64,000 bases of DNA, taken from positions 1-64,000 of the forward strand of contig JACKNH010000013.1 of NCBI GenBank assembly GCA_024234975.1, written 5' to 3'. This document shows positions 1-8,307 of this stretch, piece after piece. A program made the translations under genes and the position numbers. Below the pieces are notes generated by a model that worked only from the letters and a program-made list of their open reading frames with translations, searched no databases and was not told the origin of the DNA. How positions within the stretch are numbered: position 1 is the stretch's first letter; each line of letters begins with the position of its first letter. Source of the DNA: Gammaproteobacteria bacterium. GTDB lineage: Bacteria; Pseudomonadota; Gammaproteobacteria; Ga0077536.

Positions 1-69
1 GGATCATAAATACGGGCTGGTGGGCGCCATTATCTACGGTTTGGCGGCGGGATTGAAATGGGCGGGACG

Positions 70-99
70 CCGACCGCCGGTACAGCGACCGGCGGCCGG
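70..99. terminator. GC-rich hairpin downstream of the lipoprotein gene
   Basis: A 12-bp stem (70-81 against 88-99, one mismatch) encloses a 6-base loop. It lies just past the stop of the minus-strand lipoprotein gene, so it may end that transcript. There is no T-run on either side, so it is only terminator-like. I could not assign a gene to bases 1-136. Confidence 0.35.
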
Positions 100-136
100 G
101 AATTGCGGATGGCATGCGGGACAACGGTCGCGGGAA

Positions 137-859
137 TCAGTGCTCGTAGCGCAGCAGCAAGTCACGGCTGGCTGCTGCATAGGCCTGCTCTTTCAAGCGC
201 GCGACTTGACGCTGATCACTCTGCCCGCGATTCAAAACCGCACTCAGGGCACTATCCGTCAGCGCTTCCGGCGTGAAGATGTCCCAGGCGCCGGATTCGA
301 CATCGATGACGCAGACCTTGAGCCGTATCCGCATCAACTGGTTTTCGTCGGGAACGACAGCGCCGACGATGGGGATCCAGGAAACCGTCTTGGTGCCCAG
401 ATTTTCGCTGCCGGCCTCCAGAATGCCCCAATACACGACGATGGTTTCGACGCCGGCGCCGGCGGCGGCGTAGCGCAGACTGCTGGCGTATCCTGACTTG
501 TTGTCGTCGCGCTTCTCCGGCACGCCGCTGAACGGAATGACGCGGAAGCTGGGCGACAGCTGGTCCAGCATGTCCTGGTCCGGCAGCATCGCGCCGGATT
601 GAATCAGCAGAACCGCATCGCCCTTGGTCAGCGAAGGCGACCGTTTGGTTTGTGCCAGCCTTGCCGCAATCCGTGTCTGATCATATGAATCGGATGTCGC
701 GATTCCCAGCACATCAAATTCGCTGAGCTCGCCCTGATAAAACGGGTTATCTGCCGCGGCGCCGTAATAGCCGCGATCGTAGCCCGAGTTTGAAATCGAC
801 CTCGTACTGCAGCCCACCAACCCGACTACCACAAGTAATGCCACGACCAGGTTTCGCAT
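137..859 (-). CDS. putative outer-membrane lipoprotein, function unknown
   Basis: A 240-aa protein. The start at 859 gives a textbook lipoprotein signal: MRN, a hydrophobic stretch rich in V, L and A, then the lipobox LVGC at about residues 13-16, so it should be lipidated on Cys16 and exported. An upstream in-frame start would bury this signal, so I rejected it. The mature part has a conserved-looking middle (LLIQSGA, TIVVYWGILE, TKTVSWIPIVGAVVPDE) that suggests a compact alpha/beta domain. I do not recognise a named family or catalytic motif. It is the last gene of the minus-strand block that starts near 4.8 kb, but the 150-bp gap before it leaves co-transcription open. Confidence 0.7.
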   Translation of the reverse strand: MRNLVVALLVVVGLVGCSTRSISNSGYDRGYYGAAADNPFYQGELSEFDVLGIATSDSYDQTRIAARLAQTKRSPSLTKGDAVLLIQSGAMLPDQDMLDQLSPSFRVIPFSGVPEKRDDNKSGYASSLRYAAAGAGVETIVVYWGILEAGSENLGTKTVSWIPIVGAVVPDENQLMRIRLKVCVIDVESGAWDIFTPEALTDSALSAVLNRGQSDQRQVARLKEQAYAAASRDLLLRYEH

Positions 860-1010
860 AGCGCGCTCCATTCTCCAGGGGATTCCGTGCAGCTGAGGAG
901 TCTGGCGAACGATTCTGGCGGAATTCGGGCAAACTTCAGGCCGAATTGGTACCGAGGAGGCGAAATCAATCCGGCGGGTAATCACCGCCTGCAATCAAAA
1001 GAGCGCGTCG

Positions 1011-1790
1011 CTATTCGTCGAAAATCGCAACCGCGCGCGTCCACCCTGCGGATGCGCCGCGGATCTTGTGCGGGAAACAGGAGACGGTGAATCCGCTCGG
1101 TGGCAGTACTTCCAGGTTGTGCAGTTTTTCGAGGTGACAATAGCCGATGTCGCGACCGGCTTTGTGGCCCTCCCAGATCAGCGAATGGTCGCCGGTCTGT
1201 TTCACGCGTTCCGCCGTGTAGGAAAACGGTGCGTCCCACGACCAGGCGTCGGTCCCCGTCACCCGCACGCCTCTTTCCAGCAGGTACATGGTGGATTCAT
1301 ACCCCATACCGCAACCGATGTTGACGAAGTTCGGGTTGCCCACCGCCATGCCCGCAGCGGTATTGATCAGCACGATATCCAGCGGTTGAAGTTCTACGCC
1401 AATGCGCTTGAGTTCGGCTTCGACTTCGGCGGCCGTGACAACGTGGCCATCCGGGAGATGGCGGAAGTCGAGCTTGATGCCGGGCCGGAAGCACCAGTCC
1501 AGTGGTACTTCATCAATCGTCATCGCCGGCTTGCCGCCGTCCATCGTCGGGTCGTAGTGCCAGGGCGCATCCAGGTGCGTACCATTGTGTGACGTCAACG
1601 TAATCACTTCCGCCGCGGCGAAACCCTCCCCACCCGGGAAATCTTCAGCGGCGACGCCGGGGAAGAAATGCTGAGCTTCCACTACGGTTTCCGCATGGGT
1701 CTGATAGGTGATCTTCGGCCGCATGAACGGCGGATCAGTGATGACATCGTTTTCGAGATAGATGGAGAGATCAACAAAACGTCGGGTCAT
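1011..1790 (-). CDS. cyclase family protein (kynurenine formamidase-like metal hydrolase)
   Basis: A 259-aa protein of the cyclase/KynB superfamily (COG1878). The family signature HNGTHLDAPWHY near residues 69-80 carries the expected metal ligands (HxGTHxDxPxH). These enzymes are manganese- or zinc-dependent amidohydrolases that open cyclic amides, lactones or isatin-like rings, and the true substrate here is unknown. An AGGAG ribosome-binding site lies 9 bases before the ATG. It sits in a catabolic run with a VOC protein, an SDR and a HisD-family dehydrogenase, so ring opening or ester hydrolysis in a degradation pathway is more likely than tryptophan catabolism. No other kynurenine gene is nearby. 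Confidence 0.85.
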   Translation of the reverse strand: MTRRFVDLSIYLENDVITDPPFMRPKITYQTHAETVVEAQHFFPGVAAEDFPGGEGFAAAEVITLTSHNGTHLDAPWHYDPTMDGGKPAMTIDEVPLDWCFRPGIKLDFRHLPDGHVVTAAEVEAELKRIGVELQPLDIVLINTAAGMAVGNPNFVNIGCGMGYESTMYLLERGVRVTGTDAWSWDAPFSYTAERVKQTGDHSLIWEGHKAGRDIGYCHLEKLHNLEVLPPSGFTVSCFPHKIRGASAGWTRAVAIFDE

Positions 1791-1851
1791 GACGCAATGC
1801 TCCTGTGCGCTTGCATGTTCGTTTTACGTTCTATCCTGTGCGGAACGTTGC

Positions 1852-2271
1852 TCAGGCGGCCGTCGGTTCTTCGACAAATTCAATCAGGTTGCCAGCACAG
1901 TCTCGTAGAAAGCAGCCGCGGCCAAATGCTTCACGAACGACAAATGCGACATCAGCACCCTTGGCCTCCATCACCGCCAGGAACGCATCGAGATCGGGAA
2001 TTCTGAACGCCACGTGCTTGTTGCCGTGGGTCTTCAAGTCGGTATCGGGCAGACGTCGCTCATCCGGCAGTTCGGCCGCGCCGTCAACCTGAAATATTTC
2101 CATTCGCAAGGCACCACGCTTGACCATGGCCACCGTGGCATTGGCTTTGGGAATTGCAAACTGCTTCTCGACTTCGAAACCGAGCATGTCGCGGTACCAC
2201 GCGAGCGCCTGCTGCAGGTCGGGAACGCTGATGCCGCCATGATGAAATGAAAGTTCCGGGCACTGCGTCAT
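1852..2271 (-). CDS. VOC family protein (glyoxalase/dioxygenase superfamily)
   Basis: A 139-aa vicinal oxygen chelate protein. It starts with the family pattern (FHHGGISVPDLQQALAWYRD) and ends with GCFLRDCAGNLIEFVE, matching the two paired beta-alpha-beta-beta-beta halves. Candidate metal ligands are the first-strand His and the final Glu. I chose the ATG at 2271 because GGAG lies 8 bases upstream; an in-frame ATG at 2286 has no such site. Members include lyases, dioxygenases and methylmalonyl-CoA epimerases, and the sequence alone does not tell which. It lies between the cyclase and SDR genes on the same strand with short gaps, probably in one operon. Confidence 0.85.
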   Translation of the reverse strand: MTQCPELSFHHGGISVPDLQQALAWYRDMLGFEVEKQFAIPKANATVAMVKRGALRMEIFQVDGAAELPDERRLPDTDLKTHGNKHVAFRIPDLDAFLAVMEAKGADVAFVVREAFGRGCFLRDCAGNLIEFVEEPTAA

Positions 2272-2301
2272 GCTGTCTGCTCCCATGAATATGCGGGCCG
2301 A

Positions 2302-3078
2302 TCAATCCGCCGTCCAACCGCCGTCGATCACCAGGCTGGCACCCGTCATCAACGACGAGGCGTCACCCGCCAGAAACACAATGGCGCCCATCAAGTCTTC
2401 CACCTGACCGAGGCGGCCGAGTTTGATCTTGCTCATGACGCTCGCCATGAACGAAGAGTCCGCCAGGAACGGCCTGGTCATCGGCGTTTCGATGAAGGTC
2501 GGTGCAATGGTGTTGCTGCGGATCCGGTGCGGCGCGAGATCCAGCGCGAAGGCCTTGTTCATGCCCTCGAGCCCCCATTTCGATGCGCAGTACAGAGAAC
2601 GACGTACACCGCCCACGTGGCCCATCTGCGAACCCATATGGATCATCGAGCCGGCAATTTCTTCCTCTATCATCCGCCGCGCTGCCGCCTGGGCGACGAA
2701 GAACATCGCCTTCAGATTCAAATCCAGGACGGCATCGTAATCGTCCTCGGTCACATCCAGCATCGACAACGGACGATTGGTGCCGGCGTTGTTCACCAGG
2801 ATATGGAATGCCGATTGGCGCGCGAAGAACTGCTGTACGGCAACGACATCGGTGACGTCGAGACATTCGGTGGCAACCGTAGCACCGCTGGCCCGAAGTT
2901 CCTCTGCGACTTCATGTAGATCGTAAGCGGTTCGCGCAACCAGCGTGACCTCGGCGCCGGCCTGCGCCAACGCGGCCGCGGCGGCTCGCCCGATTCCGCG
3001 CCCCGCGCCGGTGACGACGGCGCGACGGCCGTCCAAGCGGAACGATGGCGTAGTGGGAAGCTCGTCAGGCACCGACAC
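2302..3078 (-). CDS. SDR family NAD(P)-dependent oxidoreductase
   Basis: A classical short-chain dehydrogenase of 258 aa. The TGAGRGIG cofactor motif is near residue 22, NNAGTN follows, and the catalytic YCASK follows a Ser on the preceding strand. The C-terminus ends in a typical [11 protein letters not shown] strand. Such enzymes interconvert alcohols and ketones. The start is a GTG at 3078 that lies inside the end of the upstream HisD-family gene (14-base overlap), which points to coupled translation. An SDR coupled to a HisD-type alcohol dehydrogenase suggests consecutive oxidations of one polyol-like substrate. This is inference. Confidence 0.88.
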   Translation of the reverse strand: MSVPDELPTTPSFRLDGRRAVVTGAGRGIGRAAAAALAQAGAEVTLVARTAYDLHEVAEELRASGATVATECLDVTDVVAVQQFFARQSAFHILVNNAGTNRPLSMLDVTEDDYDAVLDLNLKAMFFVAQAAARRMIEEEIAGSMIHMGSQMGHVGGVRRSLYCASKWGLEGMNKAFALDLAPHRIRSNTIAPTFIETPMTRPFLADSSFMASVMSKIKLGRLGQVEDLMGAIVFLAGDASSLMTGASLVIDGGWTAD

Positions 3079-4399
3079 GGGTCCTGTCGCCCGGCGTCAC
3101 CGCGCCGGCGTATGGCACTTCGCGGCCACCATATCGGCGCACACGGATGTTCGCCTGCTCGCCGTGCCCGGCAAAACCTTCGATGGCACACAACCGCGAG
3201 CAGTAATCGCCTATCAGATCAGACGCAGCATCCGTCGTGACCCTTTGATATGTGCAGGTCTTCAAGAACTTGCCGACCCACAGGCCACCGGTGTAGCGCG
3301 CAGCCTTGCGGGTTGGCAGCGTATGGTTGGTGCCGATGACCTTGTCGCCATAGGAAACGTTGGTGCGTGGGCCGAGGAACAGCGCGCCGTAATTGGTCAT
3401 CCGCTGCAGGAAATAGTCGGGATCACGGGTCATGACCTGAACGTGCTCTGAAGCGATGTCATCGGCGATAGCCACCATCTCTTCGTAGCTGTCGGCGACG
3501 ATGACTTCACCGAAGGTTTCCCAGGCGACACGGGCATGTCCGGCGGTGGGCAGAATCTGCAGCAGGCGTTCGATCTCGGCCATGGTTTCCCGCGCGAGGG
3601 TTTCGGAATTGGTCAGCAACACGCCCGGGCTCTCCGGGCCATGCTCGACCTGACCCAGCAGATCGGTCGCGCATAATTCCGCATCGACGCTGTCATCGGC
3701 AATGACCAACGTTTCAGTTGGCCCGGCGAACAGATCAATGCCGACCCGGCCATACAGTTGGCGCTTGGCCTCGGCAACAAAAGCATTGCCGGGACCGACC
3801 AGAATATCCACCGGTGCAATGGACTGTGTGCCCAACGCCATTGCACCCACGGCCTGAATGCCGCCCAACGCGTAGATCGCATCGGCCCCCGCCATGGCCT
3901 GTGCGGCAACAATCGCGGCGGCGGGCTTACCCTTGAACGGCGGTGCACAAGTGACCACGCGCGAAACGCCGGCAACCTTGGCGGTGATCAAAGACATGTG
4001 TGCCGAAGCCACCATCGGATACTTGCCACCGGGCACGTAACACCCCGCGGAATTGATGGGGATGTTCTTGTGGCCAAGAATGACGCCGGGCATCGTCTCG
4101 ACTTCGACATCCTGAATCGCGCCGCGCTGAACCTGGGCAAAATTGCGGATCTGGGCTTGGGCGAATTCAATGTCCTTCAGCGATTGTGCATCCAGTGAAT
4201 CAATACATGCCTGGATCTCGGCATCACTGAGTTGATAATCGTCGCGCTCCCATTGATCAAACTTGATCGACAGTTCGCGAATCGCGGCATCACCCCGCGC
4301 TTCAATGTCCGCCAAGGTGGCCTCGACAATGTCTCTTACATTGCGATCAGCCGCAGCCTTGACATCGGCCGCTGCGCCCCGCTTCAACCAGTTTGCCAT
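3065..4399 (-). CDS. histidinol dehydrogenase family protein, HpsN (sulfopropanediol dehydrogenase)-like
   Basis: A 444-aa member of the HisD fold, which oxidises a terminal alcohol through an aldehyde to an acid with NAD and zinc. The zinc and catalytic residues known from E. coli HisD are present: Gln250 and His253 (GQVEHG), Glu318-His319 (SEHVQ), Asp352 (YGDK) and His412 (AGHGEQ). No other his gene is nearby. The wording of the core ([38 protein letters not shown]) resembles HpsN-type 3-sulfopropanediol dehydrogenases more than biosynthetic HisD, as far as I can recall. The ATG at 4399 has AAGGA 10 bases upstream. Histidine synthesis is unlikely; the real substrate is open. Confidence 0.85.
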   Translation of the reverse strand: MANWLKRGAAADVKAAADRNVRDIVEATLADIEARGDAAIRELSIKFDQWERDDYQLSDAEIQACIDSLDAQSLKDIEFAQAQIRNFAQVQRGAIQDVEVETMPGVILGHKNIPINSAGCYVPGGKYPMVASAHMSLITAKVAGVSRVVTCAPPFKGKPAAAIVAAQAMAGADAIYALGGIQAVGAMALGTQSIAPVDILVGPGNAFVAEAKRQLYGRVGIDLFAGPTETLVIADDSVDAELCATDLLGQVEHGPESPGVLLTNSETLARETMAEIERLLQILPTAGHARVAWETFGEVIVADSYEEMVAIADDIASEHVQVMTRDPDYFLQRMTNYGALFLGPRTNVSYGDKVIGTNHTLPTRKAARYTGGLWVGKFLKTCTYQRVTTDAASDLIGDYCSRLCAIEGFAGHGEQANIRVRRYGGREVPYAGAVTPGDRTRVGA

Positions 4400-4481
4400 G
4401 ATCAACGAATCCTTCTGTAAATATCTGCACCGACGCTGCAATACGCCACAGTGCAGCGCGGACGAATGTTGCGAGGTATGC

Positions 4482-4787
4482 CTATTGCGAGAAACCGTAG
4501 TACACGGTATCCACATGCTCAACCTTGGGCGGCTGCGCAAAGTGCGGTCCGGCCAGGCGCCGCCACTGCTGGAAGCCTTCGCTTTCGCGGAATGTGACCA
4601 TGTGGTCGTCCACGCAATTCCAGCCGACGACCAGTCGATAGCAGGTCGGTCGTTCAATCGAGCGCTGAAGATTCAGGCTGCGGCACCCTTTGGCATCGGC
4701 AAAGCAGGCGCTGGCCTGTGCCACCGCGGCCTCGAATTCCTTTTCCGAACCTTGCTTGACTTCGATTTCAGCAATTTCGTAAATCAT
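4482..4787 (-). CDS. antibiotic biosynthesis monooxygenase (ABM) family protein
   Basis: A small protein (101 aa) of the ABM/dimeric alpha-beta barrel family. It opens [15 protein letters not shown] and contains the typical helix (FEAAVAQA) and strand ([13 protein letters not shown]). Family members are cofactor-free monooxygenases or small dimeric enzymes that act on aromatic or quinone substrates, and many are of unknown function. The start is not certain: an ATG at 4814 would add nine residues. It is the first gene of the minus-strand catabolic block and has a candidate operator just upstream (4822-4840). Confidence 0.75.
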   Translation of the reverse strand: MIYEIAEIEVKQGSEKEFEAAVAQASACFADAKGCRSLNLQRSIERPTCYRLVVGWNCVDDHMVTFRESEGFQQWRRLAGPHFAQPPKVEHVDTVYYGFSQ

Positions 4788-4821
4788 CCCTACCGACGCT
4801 CCATTCAAATGCATTTTCCTG

Positions 4822-4840
4822 ATCGCGAAATCATCGCGAT
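4822..4840. promoter_or_regulatory. candidate operator: 7-bp perfect inverted repeat
   Basis: ATCGCGA, five bases, then TCGCGAT. It lies 35 bp upstream of the ABM gene in the 271-bp region between divergent catabolic transcripts, where a repressor or activator dimer site is expected. No promoter elements were assigned with confidence. Confidence 0.45.
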
Positions 4841-5000
4841 TTTCTGCGTGTAATTTGCATTTGCTTCCTCAGCCGGTCAAGCAAACGCGTATTCGTTGTT
4901 TGGAAACCTGCCATCAGAAATTACGATGGTCGCGCAAGGTGATTTCACTGGCCGATTCCATCGTGCTTGATTAGCATGGCTTCGCGTTTCCAATTCACTC

Positions 5001-5022
5001 GGGTTGCCGGGGATGGCAACCC
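5001..5022. promoter_or_regulatory. inverted repeat in the leader of the DenD-like gene
   Basis: GGGTTGCC and GGCAACCC are perfect 8-bp arms around a 6-base loop. They end 36 bases before the ATG at 5059. This could be a regulator site or an RNA hairpin in the leader; the sequence does not separate the two. Confidence 0.4.
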
Positions 5023-5058
5023 ACCGTATCAGGATTCGATCAATTCCGGAGATTGCAC

Positions 5059-6009
5059 ATGAAGTACGTCATCACGGGCGCCGGCGGATTCATTGGCAAG
5101 GCATTGACGCAACGGTTGCTGGCCGAGACCGAGGCCGACCTGACGTTGTTCGATCGGCATTTCGGCCACGACGCACTGTACCGCGACGACCGAATCACCC
5201 TTGTGCAAGGGAAATTGCAGGATGGCGCGGCCCGCAGCCGCATGCTCGGTGACAGCTTCACCACCCTCTTCCACCTCGCCGCCCTGCCCGGCGGCGCCGC
5301 GGAAAAGGATCCGACGTTATCGAAAGTGATCAATCTCGAGGCAACGCTGGCCTTGTTCGAAGAAGCTGCCGCAACGCAGCCGCAGGCGCGCATTGTCTTT
5401 ACCAGCACGATTGCCGTGCTCGGCGGCCGCATGCCGGCGCAGGTGGACGACAGTTGCCCGGTTGCCCCGGCCATGATCTACGGCACGCACAAGGCGATGA
5501 TGGAACTGGCCCTGGCCGACATGGCGCGCCGTAATCTGCTGGACCCTGTCGCTGTACGTCTGCCGGGAATTCTTGCGCGGCCGCCTAGCGCCAGCGGGAT
5601 GAAGTCAGCCTTTCTCAGCGATGTGTTCCATGCGCTGGATGCCGGTCAGCCGTTCATCTGCCCGGTATCGCCCGCGGCCACCATGTGGCTGATGTCCGCT
5701 GACCAGGCGGCCATCAATCTTCATCACGGCGCGGTGCTCGACAGCCGGGACATGCCGGCCAGCCGTGTGGTGACCCTGCCCGCGGTACGCTGTTCGATGG
5801 CGGAACTGGTGGCTTGTATTGCCGAGGCGACGGGCAGCAGTGCGACGTTGGTCAGCTACGCGCCGGACGCGGATCTGGAGGCCAACTTCGGCGCACAACC
5901 GCCACTTTCCACACCTGCCGCACTGCATGCCGGCTTCAACAGCGATGGTGCGTTGGCCACACTGGTCGAACGTGCATTGGCGCGTATTCGCACCGATCGA
6001 AACGGCTGA
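5059..6009 (+). CDS. NAD(P)-dependent epimerase/dehydrogenase, D-erythronate dehydrogenase (DenD)-like
   Basis: A 316-aa extended SDR. It starts MKYVITGAGGFIGKAL (GxxGxxG cofactor loop) and carries YGTHK as the catalytic YxxxK, after a TSTIAVLGG strand. The stretch around ARRNLLDPVAVRLPGI and SAFLSDVF resembles DenD, which oxidises D-erythronate at C2 in tetronate use. ATG 5059 follows GGAG by 8 bases; an in-frame TTG two codons earlier is less likely. It is transcribed away from the HisD/SDR block, and the candidate operators between them suggest shared control. Together they hint at catabolism of sugar acids or polyol-like acids, though no kinase or aldolase of the DenD pathway is nearby. 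Confidence 0.8.
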   Translation: MKYVITGAGGFIGKALTQRLLAETEADLTLFDRHFGHDALYRDDRITLVQGKLQDGAARSRMLGDSFTTLFHLAALPGGAAEKDPTLSKVINLEATLALFEEAAATQPQARIVFTSTIAVLGGRMPAQVDDSCPVAPAMIYGTHKAMMELALADMARRNLLDPVAVRLPGILARPPSASGMKSAFLSDVFHALDAGQPFICPVSPAATMWLMSADQAAINLHHGAVLDSRDMPASRVVTLPAVRCSMAELVACIAEATGSSATLVSYAPDADLEANFGAQPPLSTPAALHAGFNSDGALATLVERALARIRTDRNG

Positions 6010-6031
6010 GCCTTGCGCCCGCCGAGCTGAC

Positions 6032-7015
6032 TCAGCGCTTGAACTCGACCATCGTCTGTTCGATGGCACCGAAGACGGACTGACCGTCCTCGCCGAAGAC
6101 TTCAAAGCGGAGCTTCTCTCCGAAGCGCAGAAAATCCGTCCGCACTTCGCCGAACTCCAGGATATCCAGCGCACGACGCTCGGCCAGGCACGCTGAACCG
6201 ACTTCGTGCCAGTTCTTGTTGGAGACCGTGCCGGTGCCGAGGATCGCGCCAGCCTTCAGATTCCGGTTATAGGCAATGTGGGAAATGATATTGCCGAAGG
6301 GAAAATCCATCTGGCCGCCGTTGGGGTGACCGAAATGCTCACCGTTGCGCGTGACGGTGAGATCAAGATGAATGCGGCCATCGCGCCAGGCAGCCCCGAG
6401 TTCATCAGGCGTCACCGCAACAGCCGCGAACACCGTCGCCGGCTTGGCGAGAATGAAGCCGAACCCCATGCTCAGCTCGCGGAAAAGGTGCGCGCGCATA
6501 CTTACATCATTGAGTATCGTAATCAGTTTGATGTGTGACATGGCTTGCGCGGGCGTACAGCCCATCGGCGTGTCATCGAGAATCGCGGCGAACTCGCCTT
6601 CGAAATCGCAATTGTCTGCTTCCGAAGGAAACGGGTAGTCGACGCACGGCCCCATGAAGTCATCGCTCTGCCGCTGTACCAGGATGGGCGCATTCGGATC
6701 CTTCTTCACCGTCAGGTTGAAGGCGCGCTCCATGATATCGCCGTGATTGAGAAACGCCGAGGCATCGATGAACTGATGGCAACGCGGCAATGGCGCCAGC
6801 GCTTGCGCGGTATCAAACGCAAAGCTGCCAGTGACTTGCCCGGCGTTGAGTTTGTCGGACAATTCACGCAATGGTTGCTCGACGGTGGACCAGTTTTCGA
6901 TCGCTTCCAGCATGGTCGCGGCAATGCCCGTGGCATCCACTGCCGTCTTCAAATCGCGCGAGACAACGACGAGTCGGCCATCGCGGGTGCTACCGGGTAA
7001 CGTTGCCAGTTTCAC
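6032..7015 (-). CDS. fumarylacetoacetate hydrolase (FAH) family protein
   Basis: A 327-aa protein of the FAH superfamily (COG0179), which cleaves C-C bonds in beta-diketo acids or hydrates/decarboxylates ring-fission products. The N-terminus is the usual KLATLPGSTRDGRLVVVSRD. The metal-binding area shows CDFEGEFAAIL and LNDVSMR, and the C-terminal half keeps PFGNIISHIAYN and GTGTVSNKNW. The start is GTG at 7015, chosen because GGAG lies 10 bases upstream and the conserved N-terminus begins there; a longer frame upstream has no support. It converges on the DenD-like gene with a 22-bp gap. The LysR gene directly upstream may control it. Substrate not determinable. Confidence 0.88.
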   Translation of the reverse strand: MKLATLPGSTRDGRLVVVSRDLKTAVDATGIAATMLEAIENWSTVEQPLRELSDKLNAGQVTGSFAFDTAQALAPLPRCHQFIDASAFLNHGDIMERAFNLTVKKDPNAPILVQRQSDDFMGPCVDYPFPSEADNCDFEGEFAAILDDTPMGCTPAQAMSHIKLITILNDVSMRAHLFRELSMGFGFILAKPATVFAAVAVTPDELGAAWRDGRIHLDLTVTRNGEHFGHPNGGQMDFPFGNIISHIAYNRNLKAGAILGTGTVSNKNWHEVGSACLAERRALDILEFGEVRTDFLRFGEKLRFEVFGEDGQSVFGAIEQTMVEFKR

Positions 7016-7185
7016 GTCTGGGATTCTCCGTAGATGAGGTGCGCCTGGGCGCGACAGGCCGCCCGACAGCGACCAGTAATAAGGAAAGTCTATTGAACGC
7101 GGCCAGCCGGGCGAAGTCGGTTTTGCTGATTGGCCGTATCGGTCAACCCGATGAATCGCGGCACCCAGTCTACACGCGGACGGCG

Positions 7186-8109
7186 CTATTGCGAGGTAGT
7201 GTAATTTTCTCGCGCAACTTCGATGATGAGATCGCGCATCCACTGAATACCGGGATCGAGATCGCGATATTGGTGCCACTGAATCCCCCACGGCACCGGT
7301 TTCAAATCCACCGGCAACGGCACGACCTTGAGCGGCAGGTAGCGCGCCCAGGTATCCGCGAGGTGCTGGTATACCGTGGCAATCCGCCGCGTCCCCGGCA
7401 GGTACTGGGGTATGGCATTGAAGGTGGCGGCGATGATCTCAATCCTGGGTTCCAGGCCGTAGACGGATTGCAGCAGTTCCTGATCCTGGGTGCGCGCGCG
7501 GTTGGCGCCGAACCGGACGGTGACGTGGCCGAGATCCATGAACGCTTCCAGCGTCATGCCCTTCTTTAATTTGTCGTTCTTCTTGCAACCGATGCAGGCG
7601 AACTGTTCTTCGAACAAAATCTGCGATGGATGATTGGGCGACAATGCATACACCGGCATGATGATGAAATCGATGCGCCCCTGTTCCAGTTCATCGGCAG
7701 GGCCGACAATCGGCGCCAGAATCTCGATGCGCATGTTAGGCGCGATATCGGCAAGGCGACGAATGACCATCGCCATCAAAGTCGTCGCGGTGTAATCACT
7801 CATCAGCAGACGGAACTTGCGATCGGATTGCGCGGCGTCGAACTGCACACCGCGTTCGACCGTGGCCTGAATCTGCATCAGGATATTGTGTACCGGCGTC
7901 GCCAGGCTTTCGCCCAGTGGCGTTGGTTTCATCTGTGCGCCGACCCGCACCAACAGTTCGTCACCGAAGTATTCGCGCAGCCGCGCCAGGGCGCCGCTGG
8001 TGGCGGGTTGGCTGAGATTGATGCGTTCAGCGGCGCGCGTGATGCTACGCTCGGTCAGCAGCGCGTCCAGCGCGACCAGCAGATTGAGATCCAGGCGATT
8101 CAGGCGCAT
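7186..8109 (-). CDS. LysR family transcriptional regulator (NodD/LinR-like)
   Basis: A 307-aa LysR-type regulator. The N-terminal winged helix-turn-helix (residues about 5-64) reads RLDLNLLVALDALLTERSIT, followed by RAAERINLSQPATSGALARL. The C-terminal co-inducer domain runs from about residue 90. The form of the N-terminus places it with NodD/LinR-like regulators, which often control aromatic or xenobiotic catabolism. It is upstream of the FAH gene on the same strand (170-bp gap), so it could activate that gene and itself; binding-site calls were not possible by eye. The 198 bases upstream (8110-8307) hold no gene I can support. Confidence 0.9.
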   Translation of the reverse strand: MRLNRLDLNLLVALDALLTERSITRAAERINLSQPATSGALARLREYFGDELLVRVGAQMKPTPLGESLATPVHNILMQIQATVERGVQFDAAQSDRKFRLLMSDYTATTLMAMVIRRLADIAPNMRIEILAPIVGPADELEQGRIDFIIMPVYALSPNHPSQILFEEQFACIGCKKNDKLKKGMTLEAFMDLGHVTVRFGANRARTQDQELLQSVYGLEPRIEIIAATFNAIPQYLPGTRRIATVYQHLADTWARYLPLKVVPLPVDLKPVPWGIQWHQYRDLDPGIQWMRDLIIEVARENYTTSQ

Positions 8110-8307
8110 CAGCGTTCTTTCACTTCGATGGCAAAATTACGCGGACACTGATTTCGGAAACCTGCGGGGGAATGACGAACAACCCGCATCAGCGATTCCG
8201 TGCTGCCAGGGCAGCATCCGCGGCGCACTCCTTTGGGGCGCGCGCCAAAGCTTAGCGGGTACGGGCCGGAATACCAATCCCGACCCGCACTTGGGAATGA
8301 GGTGACC

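Noticed and set aside
1..136. 3' end of a plus-strand membrane protein (GLVGAIIYGLAAGLKW)
   Set aside because: The open frame runs on for many codons into the antisense of the lipoprotein gene, so there is no stop that would mark a real gene end, and the hydrophobic piece is too short to judge.
3065..4399. Histidine biosynthesis hisD
   Set aside because: No hisG, hisC or other his gene adjoins; neighbours are catabolic and core wording is closer to HpsN-type enzymes.
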